The notes under the pieces are model-generated. The model did no database searches, had not been told where the DNA came from, and saw only the letters and a list, made by a program, of their open reading frames with translations. A DNA stretch of 64,000 nucleotides from a virus: positions 22,140 to 86,139 of the IMG/VR virus record IMGVR_UViG_3300028196_000007. One strand, written 5' to 3'. The translations under genes were made by a program, and so were the position numbers. Shown piece by piece: positions 1 to 6,996 of the stretch; the first letter of the stretch is position 1, and every line of letters begins with the position of its first letter.

Positions 1-338
1 TCACCAGCATCACCAATTACATCTGTAGAACCTTTTTTAAGTTCAAGGAACTTTTCATTATCTGAGTGGTATAAGTCATTTGTATATAGTTCACAACCTA
101 CGATTGGATTTATATTACTTTCCTTTGCATGTTTATAAAACTTGTAGAAAGACGACATATTTCCATGTTCGGTTAGTGATATACCAGGTGCACCAACCTC
201 TTTTGCACGCGTCATTATATCTTCAATTTTTGTTACGCCATCCCCTTGTGAGTAAGTAGAATGGCCATGCAAAGGAACGTAATTTGTAAATTTATTTCCT
301 GTTTTGTATTTTAGTTTTAAGTCACACTTTTGACACAT
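1..338 (-). CDS. PHP-domain protein, N-terminus of a DnaE-type (family C) DNA polymerase, partial
   Basis: The gene starts at 338 and runs off the left edge, leaving about 112 codons. Seen: an N-terminal CQKC pair, then a PHP-domain metal motif HGHSTYS, a block ARAKEVG-like followed by LTEHGNMSSFYKFY, and INPIVGCELY. These are the hallmark motifs of the PHP domain that opens bacterial DNA polymerase III alpha subunits. By family knowledge the domain binds metals and can act as a proofreading exonuclease; the polymerase palm itself lies outside the window, so a stand-alone PHP phosphoesterase is still possible. It has its own middle-type promoter at 364-394 and a weak AAGG ribosome-binding site. 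A family A polymerase domain is also encoded, at 17371-18381. Confidence 0.8.
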   Translation of the reverse strand, partial: MCQKCDLKLKYKTGNKFTNYVPLHGHSTYSQGDGVTKIEDIMTRAKEVGAPGISLTEHGNMSSFYKFYKHAKESNINPIVGCELYTNDLYHSDNEKFLELKKGSTDVIGDAG

Positions 339-363
339 AGATTACCTTTTTTATATTATACTA

Positions 364-394
364 TAATATAACAAATTTATGGGAGATATGAAAG
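364..394 (-). promoter_or_regulatory. Middle-type promoter for the PHP-domain gene
   Basis: On the minus strand a TTTCATATCTCCCAT box is followed by TTTGTTATATTA. It is the most divergent member of the box + TATATT family shared by nine genes in the window. The TATATT element ends about 26 nt upstream of the start codon at 338. Confidence 0.55.
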
Positions 395-422
395 GATTTG
401 AGGAAGTATTTTTTGAAAGTTA

Positions 423-914
423 TTAACAATAAGTCCACGGCTTATTTCCATTCTCCATAAACCTATGAAGAGATGTTATCTTAACATATATTTTTCCAGG
501 CCTATATTTTGGCCAACAAGCTATAAGTGCAGACATAACCATCATATAAGTCTGGTTGTCATAGCAGAAATTGTTATCGAAGTTTTGACTTCTTACAAAA
601 ACATGCAGGTCTATCTTTCCATCTCTTGCTATTGCCTGTATTGTAGAAAGACATGCTGCTAAATCTGGATTATCTTGATAAGCTTTATGAAGTACACACT
701 GTCTAGACTCTATGCCTTTTGTTTCGCATATCTGAAGTATGTCTTCTATAATCTCGTTTCTTTCAATCTCATCGCCTTCTAAAGCAGGAGGTATTTTTTT
801 ATCCATAAAGTCTGAATCGACCTCTACCTCGTAATTAAAATTGTATACTTCTCTATACGTGCCACTGTCTTGTTTGCTTAACAGGCTTTCTATTTTCTGT
901 GCTATTTTCTTCAT
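423..914 (-). CDS. Short thymidylate-synthase-fold protein (possible dUMP/dCMP hydroxymethylase)
   Basis: 163 aa. The central block aligns by eye with the catalytic core of thymidylate synthase: AACLSTIQAIARDGKIDL matches the PCTLSLQFFIRDGKL type segment, which puts the catalytic cysteine at C88. HVFVRSQNFDNNFCYDN (from about 104) matches the RSND...N nucleotide-binding segment, and KITSLHRF (about 145-152) matches the GDxHxY segment. It is far shorter than the usual 260 aa and lacks most of the N-terminal phosphate-binding part, so ordinary dTMP synthesis is not assured. dUMP or dCMP hydroxymethylases of phages belong to the same fold. It is the last gene of the run starting at 4979 and overlaps the upstream SDR gene by 62 bp. 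Confidence 0.6.
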   Translation of the reverse strand: MKKIAQKIESLLSKQDSGTYREVYNFNYEVEVDSDFMDKKIPPALEGDEIERNEIIEDILQICETKGIESRQCVLHKAYQDNPDLAACLSTIQAIARDGKIDLHVFVRSQNFDNNFCYDNQTYMMVMSALIACWPKYRPGKIYVKITSLHRFMENGNKPWTYC

Positions 915-1917
915 AATGCTTTGCTATCGATAAATATGTTTTTGTTATACCTTCTGCTGAATTCATTGCATTTGCAGACAGATTGTAATGTTGATATAAT
1001 TTATAAAAGTTTTCTGATTTCCCATTGTGTCTTGCAAGATAGTCACCTTCTGGAATTAAATTTATGTGTTCTGTTAAATCGTTGCATTGTGTAATTTCTT
1101 GAATAAGGTATAAGTAATTTTCAAATGGCATTGGCTTATCTTTACTTATAATAAAGTCTTTACCCCAACCATTATCCATCATAAGTATAGTCAAAAACAT
1201 ATCAGCGAAATATTCATATCTCATATAGTCTTTTTCTATTGAAGGGTCAAGTAATACATCAAGTTTGCCATTTTTGTTAAGTGGAGACAATGTATAAGGT
1301 ATGTTGTTCTTACTACAATATACTTTTTCTGTTATCTTTCTTATCATAGACGAGTTATCGAATGGTGCGTCACCATAAATAAACACAGGCTTTATTACCA
1401 TCATTTTTTCGAAGTCCATAGCCTGTTTTACAGCAAGCTCACCTGAATACTTTGAAAGACCATATAGTGTTTTTGGGTCTATAGGTGCTGTTTCATTAAA
1501 CTCTCCATTGTTCTTCATGTATTCATCAGGATTGAATACGGCTGTAGTAGAAAAGTATATCATTTTACAACCAACACTGCTTGCTATGTTAATAAGATTT
1601 TGAGTACTTATAATATTTGAGTTAACAGCTTCGTATGAAAAGTCATCGCACTTATCTGTATTCACATAAGCAGCAGTGTGAATTATAATATCGTCTTCAG
1701 TAAGTCTTGATGCTACCTTGTCTAGTACATCAGTATCTGTAACATCTACCTCTTTTGATTTCACAAGCTTTCCGTTTAAATAACTAAAGTCATTTGTATA
1801 TTCTGCTAAATCAGAATTGTCCATTACCTCAAATCTTTCTGTCCCGCTTTCTTCCAACGCTTTAATTATAGAGGTTGCTAGCATTCCACTTTCACCTGTT
1901 ATAAATAATTTTCTCAT
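853..1917 (-). CDS. NAD(P)-dependent epimerase/dehydratase (extended SDR, RmlD-like)
   Basis: 354 aa. N-terminal Rossmann motif GESGMLATSI (GxxGxxA type, residues about 8-17), a downstream D-V-T cofactor motif (VDVTD), IIHTAAYVNTDKCD as in dTDP-4-dehydrorhamnose reductases, and the catalytic YGLSKYSGE (YxxxK) near residue 152. The family oxidises, reduces or epimerises nucleotide sugars. In a phage this would serve sugar modification of DNA or virion, or simply redirect host envelope sugars; the substrate cannot be read from sequence. It overlaps the kinase start upstream by 4 bp (1914-1917), and its C-terminus overlaps the TS-like gene, so the genes are translationally coupled. Confidence 0.75.
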   Translation of the reverse strand: MRKLFITGESGMLATSIIKALEESGTERFEVMDNSDLAEYTNDFSYLNGKLVKSKEVDVTDTDVLDKVASRLTEDDIIIHTAAYVNTDKCDDFSYEAVNSNIISTQNLINIASSVGCKMIYFSTTAVFNPDEYMKNNGEFNETAPIDPKTLYGLSKYSGELAVKQAMDFEKMMVIKPVFIYGDAPFDNSSMIRKITEKVYCSKNNIPYTLSPLNKNGKLDVLLDPSIEKDYMRYEYFADMFLTILMMDNGWGKDFIISKDKPMPFENYLYLIQEITQCNDLTEHINLIPEGDYLARHNGKSENFYKLYQHYNLSANAMNSAEGITKTYLSIAKHYEENSTENRKPVKQTRQWHV

Positions 1918-2336
1918 AATTTCTCCTGTATTTTTTCTGCTGATTGTGACACTGTATCTTTTGTCGTATCTATTCTTTTTATATCCATTCCATAGAAATT
2001 TTCTGCAATTTCAAGTACATGGTAAAACACTCTTCTGTGTTCTTTCCAATCTCTTATATCCAAATCTTTTTCATCGTGCTTTACAAATCTTTCTTTAACA
2101 AGCTCAAAAGAACAGTCGATAAAATAAAACTCTTCACCTCTACTGTAAGCTTCTTTCCACAATGAAAACCACTTGTCTTCATCTATGTCTCTATTATATA
2201 ATCTAGAGTACACTATTTGTGATAAAAAAGACCTGACATAAACTAGCGCGTTTCCTTCTGCGTTGCTTACAACCTGTCTTCTTATAGAATCTTTTCCTGT
2301 TTTATCAGGTCCATCTATGTGTATTATTTTTGCCAT
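1914..2336 (-). CDS. P-loop dNMP kinase-like protein (thymidylate kinase family)
   Basis: 140 aa. Walker A at the N-terminus, HIDGPDKTGKDSI (residues 7-19), typical of thymidylate-kinase-like phage enzymes (GPDxxGK). A later FIDCSFELVKERFVKHDE resembles the second conserved block of dNMP kinases (D..ER....). It is shorter than cellular Tmk (about 210 aa). Its place beside a TS-fold protein and dUTPase fits phosphorylation of a pyrimidine nucleotide; the related 5-hydroxymethyluridine DNA kinases of hypermodifying phages are an alternative. Its start overlaps the upstream gene by 13 bp (2324-2336). Confidence 0.65.
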   Translation of the reverse strand: MAKIIHIDGPDKTGKDSIRRQVVSNAEGNALVYVRSFLSQIVYSRLYNRDIDEDKWFSLWKEAYSRGEEFYFIDCSFELVKERFVKHDEKDLDIRDWKEHRRVFYHVLEIAENFYGMDIKRIDTTKDTVSQSAEKIQEKL

Positions 2337-2704
2337 ATTTTCATTTTAGTTGATATATAAGTTAGCTGTTCTGTTTCTACCTTTCCAAATATAAGTACTT
2401 TGTTATATACAAGTATATCGAATTCATTTTCTCTATGTAAACCAAATACATCATCTGCAACTTTAGTAGGTTCGAAATCTCTGTTTAAATCTTGTAGAGG
2501 TATGCAGCATAAGAATTCTCGTTCGTCATCTTTTTCTAATGAATATCCCCAATTGTCTCCTATAAAAGACTTTGTTTTTATTCTATCCTCTACCAAAGAT
2601 TCCCAAAACTTAATTTCTTGTTTTGCAGCTGGATTCTCGTAGAAGCAATAAGTTAACTTAACTTCCTGTACTACCAAATCCTCCATCTCCTCTACTTGTA
2701 TCAC
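2324..2704 (-). CDS. Hypothetical protein
   Basis: 126 aa as called from the first ATG. Not recognised. No membrane segment or clear motif; mixed charged sequence with a DNWGYSLEKDDEREFLCC segment. The start is uncertain: the first ATG lies 47 bp inside the dUTPase gene, in the region coding dUTPase motif V, and two later starts (an ATG at 2686 and a TTG a few codons further) are possible. It sits between dUTPase and the kinase with overlaps at both ends, so it is probably co-translated with the pyrimidine genes. Confidence 0.55.
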   Translation of the reverse strand: MIQVEEMEDLVVQEVKLTYCFYENPAAKQEIKFWESLVEDRIKTKSFIGDNWGYSLEKDDEREFLCCIPLQDLNRDFEPTKVADDVFGLHRENEFDILVYNKVLIFGKVETEQLTYISTKMKIWQK

Positions 2705-3119
2705 TTAACTCATCAACTTCTTTAAATTCAAAATTAGGCACAGGCATGATAATAATCTGACCTACTCTATCACCTGGTGAATATCTTGAAATGTCTGTTG
2801 AACAACCTGATTTTTTAAATCTTAACTTTACAGGGCCTCTGTAACCTGAGTCAACTACTCCGACACAGTTTGCTAGCATTAGATCTGTTTTTGATACAGA
2901 GCTTCGCGGGAATAGATAACCTACATATCCTTCAGGTATTTCCATAGCCAAGCCTGTATCGTATTCGATATACTTAACTTCTTTTGATGTATAACCTTCT
3001 TTATCGTCACTATATTTTATCTTCATTGACACTGATGTTAAATCCATACCTGCATCGCCTTGCTTTGCATATTTTGGTATTACCGCTGTTGGGTCTAATT
3101 TTTTTATATTAATCTTCAT
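2658..3119 (-). CDS. dut: dUTPase (trimeric deoxyuridine triphosphatase)
   Basis: 153 aa, normal length. All five family motifs are present: GDAGMDL (21-27), PRSSVS (71-76), VVDSGYRGPVKLRF (88-101), GDRVGQIIIMPV (116-127) and the C-terminal RGDGGFGSTG (143-152). The enzyme hydrolyses dUTP to dUMP and pyrophosphate, keeping uracil out of DNA and feeding dUMP to TS-type enzymes. The aspartate and tyrosine of motif III are intact, so it should be active. It overlaps the upstream fusion gene by 11 bp and the downstream hypothetical gene by 47 bp. Confidence 0.93.
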   Translation of the reverse strand: MKINIKKLDPTAVIPKYAKQGDAGMDLTSVSMKIKYSDDKEGYTSKEVKYIEYDTGLAMEIPEGYVGYLFPRSSVSKTDLMLANCVGVVDSGYRGPVKLRFKKSGCSTDISRYSPGDRVGQIIIMPVPNFEFKEVDELSDTSRGDGGFGSTGS

Positions 3120-4047
3120 TGTGAATAACCTCTATTATATTTCCGTTAATTGTTTTAATTCCTTCGTTTAGTTTTCTATCAAGTGTTTTCTGTGAGTATA
3201 TACCTAAGTTCTTTCTTAGGAACACTTTGAATCCACTGTCATGAAGCTTGTTTGCATTTTGTATATCATCATCTATACAGAAAGCTACTTTATCTGTATC
3301 AAAGTTATTGATAATATATTTTTCTTTTTCTTCATCAAATACAATAGCATCATAACAAATATTGTTATCAGCCAACCACTTTATTGTATCTGAATATATT
3401 CTAAAGTATTTCTTGTATGGTCTTGCTGTAAGCAATACTACATTATATTCTTCACATGTCTTCTTCATAAAAGATTCTACACCTGACAATACTTTAAGTT
3501 TAGCTTTAATACCGCAAGTTCTATATTCAGACTTAATTTTGTATTGCTCTTTTTTGTCAACCTGACTTTTGAATTCAGCAAGAGATTTATACCCTGCCCA
3601 TTCTAAAAAACCACCTGGCCAATCGGCAAGTACTCCATCGATATCAATAAAAGCTATTTGCTTATCTGAAGCCTTAATTCTATCCATTACTTCTTCTTGA
3701 TTGAACTTTGCTTCAACAACTTTTGATTTATCTATAAATTTTTCATACAAATCATCTACACCAAAACCATTTAATTGTATAATACCAAATAAGTATTTTA
3801 GTACATCAACACATTCTTCTAATACATTGTCGTTAATATCTTCTGTATTTTTAGAAGTGTGCATTTTCCAATCTATCTCATCGAGTACTTCATATACCTC
3901 TTTAGACAGCGCTAGAACGTACTCCTTGTTCCATTTAATCTTAAGTTCTTTATCCTCCATCACCTCATTTAACGATAAACCTTGTTTTTCGAAAAATTTA
4001 TTAGTAAATTCTTTTTGTATCTTAAATACTTCTTTTAATCTATCCAT
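3109..4047 (-). CDS. Fusion: all-alpha dUTPase/MazG-like pyrophosphatase + HAD phosphatase
   Basis: 312 aa with two domains. Residues 1-120 look like an all-alpha NTP pyrophosphatase of the dimeric dUTPase/MazG group: EVYEVLDEIDWK (50-61) and EECVDVL (77-83) carry the metal-binding acidic residues. Residues 130-312 are a HAD hydrolase of the 5'-nucleotidase type: IDIDGVLAD (motif I, D135 and D137), VLLTARP (motif II), and VAFCIDDDIQNANKL (motif IV). Together they could take a dNTP to dNMP and then to a nucleoside. It lies between the flavoprotein and dUTPase with overlaps of 13 and 11 bp. Having this next to a classical dUTPase is redundant unless the substrates differ. Confidence 0.75.
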   Translation of the reverse strand: MDRLKEVFKIQKEFTNKFFEKQGLSLNEVMEDKELKIKWNKEYVLALSKEVYEVLDEIDWKMHTSKNTEDINDNVLEECVDVLKYLFGIIQLNGFGVDDLYEKFIDKSKVVEAKFNQEEVMDRIKASDKQIAFIDIDGVLADWPGGFLEWAGYKSLAEFKSQVDKKEQYKIKSEYRTCGIKAKLKVLSGVESFMKKTCEEYNVVLLTARPYKKYFRIYSDTIKWLADNNICYDAIVFDEEKEKYIINNFDTDKVAFCIDDDIQNANKLHDSGFKVFLRKNLGIYSQKTLDRKLNEGIKTINGNIIEVIHNED

Positions 4048-4979
4048 TCTTTCACCCTGTCTAATACTTCGTTAGCTTTTATTTTATGATTCCATTCTGC
4101 AAATCTACCTAACAAAGTGATTCCTTTTATTTCATTGATTTTTTGGCTTTTCTCTATCTGTATAGGTAAATCCTCAAACTTCATTTCTATTTTATTTCCT
4201 TCGATGCTGTCACCTTCTATAGGCTTAACAGATTCGTATACAATATAATCTTTAAAATATGTACATCTTGTCCAGTCTGCATGTATTGAATATATGTAGT
4301 CATATGTTAATGAAGGATGCTTACTATCCATAGCCTCAGGTACTGTAAATCCATAACTACATTTATAAAAAGATTTTTTGCTTGTTGAAAAATCAAATCC
4401 TAGTTTTGTACATTCGTTATCAACATCTGCGCATATCTTTCTTAATATGTTTATATTTAAAGTATTTATTATATTACCATATTCTAATGTTGAGCCATTT
4501 GCTAACTCTAATTGGCTCAAGGTTGTGTCAATTGATTTTACAGATGTTTTTATTAACTGACCTCTTTCTTCTATAATACTAAGTAGTCTCGTAAATATTT
4601 CTTTATAGCTATCTTCACCCAACTCATCAACTTCGCAATGCATGATTTCTGTCTTACCTTCTGACAAATGACTGCCTTCGCCTTCATTGCCTCTTGTTCT
4701 CATGCTGTATTTCTTTTTAAAGTTTTCGTCAGGTGAATCATACACACCTTCTTTTTCATGATAACCTATAACACACTTTTCAATTTTTAATTCTAAATCA
4801 TTTGCAACTTCCTTTACAAACCATTTCATGTTTGGATTTGACTGCAAAAGTCTAGGGCCTGGTATAAACGGCATGTTTAATTGACCTAAAGGTTTTTCGT
4901 CTATAACCTTATAGTCTTTATTAAAATATGCAGCTATCAAACCTGCTGGTCCTGCTCCTAATATGTAATTTTGTTTCAT
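4035..4979 (-). CDS. FAD/NAD(P)-binding oxidoreductase
   Basis: 314 aa. The N-terminal dinucleotide-binding motif LGAGPAGLIAAYF (7-19) followed by VIDEKPLGQ is typical of two-dinucleotide-binding flavoproteins, and a C-terminal ITLLGRFAEWNHK resembles the second FAD contact of UDP-galactopyranose-mutase or amine-oxidase-like enzymes. Shorter than most of these (about 370-450 aa), so the substrate domain is reduced. It is the first gene after a middle-type promoter (5002-5030) and heads the pyrimidine/SDR run. A role in base or sugar modification is an inference from context only. Confidence 0.65.
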   Translation of the reverse strand: MKQNYILGAGPAGLIAAYFNKDYKVIDEKPLGQLNMPFIPGPRLLQSNPNMKWFVKEVANDLELKIEKCVIGYHEKEGVYDSPDENFKKKYSMRTRGNEGEGSHLSEGKTEIMHCEVDELGEDSYKEIFTRLLSIIEERGQLIKTSVKSIDTTLSQLELANGSTLEYGNIINTLNINILRKICADVDNECTKLGFDFSTSKKSFYKCSYGFTVPEAMDSKHPSLTYDYIYSIHADWTRCTYFKDYIVYESVKPIEGDSIEGNKIEMKFEDLPIQIEKSQKINEIKGITLLGRFAEWNHKIKANEVLDRVKEWID

Positions 4980-5001
4980 CTGTAACCTTTTTATTTATAT
5001 A

Positions 5002-5030
5002 TAATATAACAAATTTTTACGACATATAAT
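5002..5030 (-). promoter_or_regulatory. Middle-type promoter for the pyrimidine-metabolism operon
   Basis: Minus strand: ATTATATGTCGTAAAAATTT then GTTATATTA. It matches the shared box (TATGTCGGA, here TATGTCGTA) and the TATATT element, about 23 nt before the flavoprotein start at 4979. Confidence 0.65.
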
Positions 5031-5065
5031 ACATTTTATAGTATAATTGTTGTATCCAATCTTCT

Positions 5066-6925
5066 CTAATTGATTTCACAACTACCTCCTGCACATGCTA
5101 GCTCACCAGATAGATTTGTATTATCTTCAATTTCTATAACATTTGATAAATCTACATCTGTTAGTACCTTCATCATCTCGTTGTATTTTTCTTTAGTAAT
5201 ATCTTCGAATGGAGCTTGAGTATATGTTCCGCCATCATAAGGTAGAACTGATAGGCCATTGTAGTATTTTCTATTAAGCCACATCCATTCTCCTGCTAAA
5301 TCCCATTCGTTTTCTTTCAAGCTAATCGTTGCAGAAACGTTATGTGTGTTACTGCCATTTCTATGTCCTGGTACTACCCATTCAGTTGCAACTTTCTTAA
5401 CTCTTTCAAGTGTGTTAAATGGAGATTCTGTTCTTAATATCGAACCTTCAGGTGATTTTTGAGGTACTTGAATAACTGCAGTATCATGTGGTCTAAAATA
5501 TTCATCTTCAACTAACTCTGGATGGTTTGTTTTTAGATGTTGGTATATTGACTCGTTTTTGCCAACTCGAATTCTACGTACATAGTATTCATTGTGCCAT
5601 GCATGAATACCTGAACTTGTACCTAAAACTAAACTTGTAGTACCTGCTGGCTTTACAGTCGTTGTTCTAGCTGATTTGTTTATTCCGATAATTTTAGCAA
5701 CTCGAGTATTCTCTCTCTTAACTAAACTTGCTGCTTTTTTCATATCATATCCAAGTACTACACCTGAACCAATACCTGTCATACTTACACCAATCAACGC
5801 ATCCTTTTCTGTTGTTTCTCTCCAAACATCTCGCAAATAATGAAAATCTGTATACCCTGCCTGTAAAGTTCCAACAAACGCAGCAGCCTTAACTCTTTCG
5901 TTTAAATCTTCTTGTGATTCTATATTAGAAACATTTACTTCACAAAGATTACAGAACTGATTTGGTCTTAATGCTATTTCACAACAAGGATTGGTTCCCC
6001 AATCTTTATCGTTATTAAAGTATATACCTGGTTCACCAGCACCTGAAAGCTCTACTCTTTTCCATAGGTCCATAAAGAATTCTTGAGTTATTTTATGTCT
6101 CATTAGACAAGCTGAATTGTTCGCTCTACCTCTTTGTGGATTTGTTTCCCACCAGTTACCGCTTTTACAACTAATCATTTCGTCATCATCAGCATTGAAT
6201 AAACTAATAAGTGCGGCTCTTCTAATACCGCCAGCCAATACAGCATCAGCAATGTGGCAAATAATATCATGAGCTTCCAATGTAGTTAGTCTTTCTCCAG
6301 CCTGCTTAGTCTCCAATATTCCTGTAAGTTTAAGAATACATTCTTTTAATGGCTGAGGTCCTGGAGCTTTACCACCAGAAGTAACTAGCATAGAACCTTT
6401 AGGTCTTACATCTGAATAATCAAATTCTATATTACTTCCACCACCATTCATATATGATTTCATAAGAACTTTGATAGCGTCAGCCCAACCTTCAATAGAA
6501 TCACCTACTAAAAATCTTCTCTTTCTTTTCGGCCAAGGTTTTTGTATTACAGGTAGCTTGTTTACGTGATGTCTTTGTACTGAGTATCCAACTCCAGTAC
6601 CACCTAGTAATAAAAACATAGTTTCACTAAAAGCGTCAACGCAATCGATTGGAAGATACGCACAGTTGTAAATTCTGTTTGGAGATATCTCAATAGGTTT
6701 TCCACCAAATTGTAAACTACGCATTGACGGTAGTATTTTTTTATCATACACTAATTTATATTTTTCTTCAATCTCATCTTTTAACATCGGGAATTTCTTT
6801 TGGTGCATTTTTTTATTACGAGTCACCAACTCTTCCCACGTCTCTCTTCTGTTTAAATCTGTCGCATACTTTGCGTATTTCATATAAACTGTAATTTCCG
6901 ATAATATTTGATTTGATATTTCCAT
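5066..6925 (-). CDS. Class II (adenosylcobalamin-dependent) ribonucleoside-triphosphate reductase
   Basis: 619 aa, close to the length of monomeric RtpR-type enzymes. Seen: N-terminal redox cysteine in NCAY (C88), LLLGGTGVGYSVQ (about 106-116), the radical site NPCCEIAL (C314, E316) followed by FCNLCEVN (C325), and the C-terminal thiol pair CAGGSC (C611, C616) that re-reduces the active site. No glycyl-radical or tyrosyl-radical motif. It reduces ribonucleoside triphosphates to dNTPs without oxygen but needs B12 cofactor from the host. Ribosome-binding site AAAGGGAAG. Upstream lies a perfect palindrome (6961-6980) and a late-type motif (6987-6996). Confidence 0.88.
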   Translation of the reverse strand: MEISNQILSEITVYMKYAKYATDLNRRETWEELVTRNKKMHQKKFPMLKDEIEEKYKLVYDKKILPSMRSLQFGGKPIEISPNRIYNCAYLPIDCVDAFSETMFLLLGGTGVGYSVQRHHVNKLPVIQKPWPKRKRRFLVGDSIEGWADAIKVLMKSYMNGGGSNIEFDYSDVRPKGSMLVTSGGKAPGPQPLKECILKLTGILETKQAGERLTTLEAHDIICHIADAVLAGGIRRAALISLFNADDDEMISCKSGNWWETNPQRGRANNSACLMRHKITQEFFMDLWKRVELSGAGEPGIYFNNDKDWGTNPCCEIALRPNQFCNLCEVNVSNIESQEDLNERVKAAAFVGTLQAGYTDFHYLRDVWRETTEKDALIGVSMTGIGSGVVLGYDMKKAASLVKRENTRVAKIIGINKSARTTTVKPAGTTSLVLGTSSGIHAWHNEYYVRRIRVGKNESIYQHLKTNHPELVEDEYFRPHDTAVIQVPQKSPEGSILRTESPFNTLERVKKVATEWVVPGHRNGSNTHNVSATISLKENEWDLAGEWMWLNRKYYNGLSVLPYDGGTYTQAPFEDITKEKYNEMMKVLTDVDLSNVIEIEDNTNLSGELACAGGSCEIN

Positions 6926-6960
6926 TTTCTTCCCTTTATTTTTAAGTGTTCTGACTTATA

Positions 6961-6980
6961 ATGCCAACAGCTGTTGGCAT
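6961..6980. repeat. Perfect 20-bp palindrome upstream of the ribonucleotide reductase gene
   Basis: The sequence atgccaacagctgttggcat is its own reverse complement. As RNA it would form an 8-bp stem with a 4-nt loop; no T-run follows on the minus strand, so it is not a standard terminator. It lies 36 bp upstream of the reductase start and could be a protein operator or an RNA processing/regulatory hairpin. Confidence 0.7.
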
Positions 6981-6986
6981 TGCTAG

Positions 6987-6996
6987 TATAAATATA
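6987..6996 (-). promoter_or_regulatory. Late-type promoter motif upstream of ribonucleotide reductase
   Basis: Minus strand TATATTTATA, a partial match to the recurrent TGATATTTATATA motif. It directly follows the helicase stop codon and lies about 62 bp before the reductase start. Confidence 0.4.
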
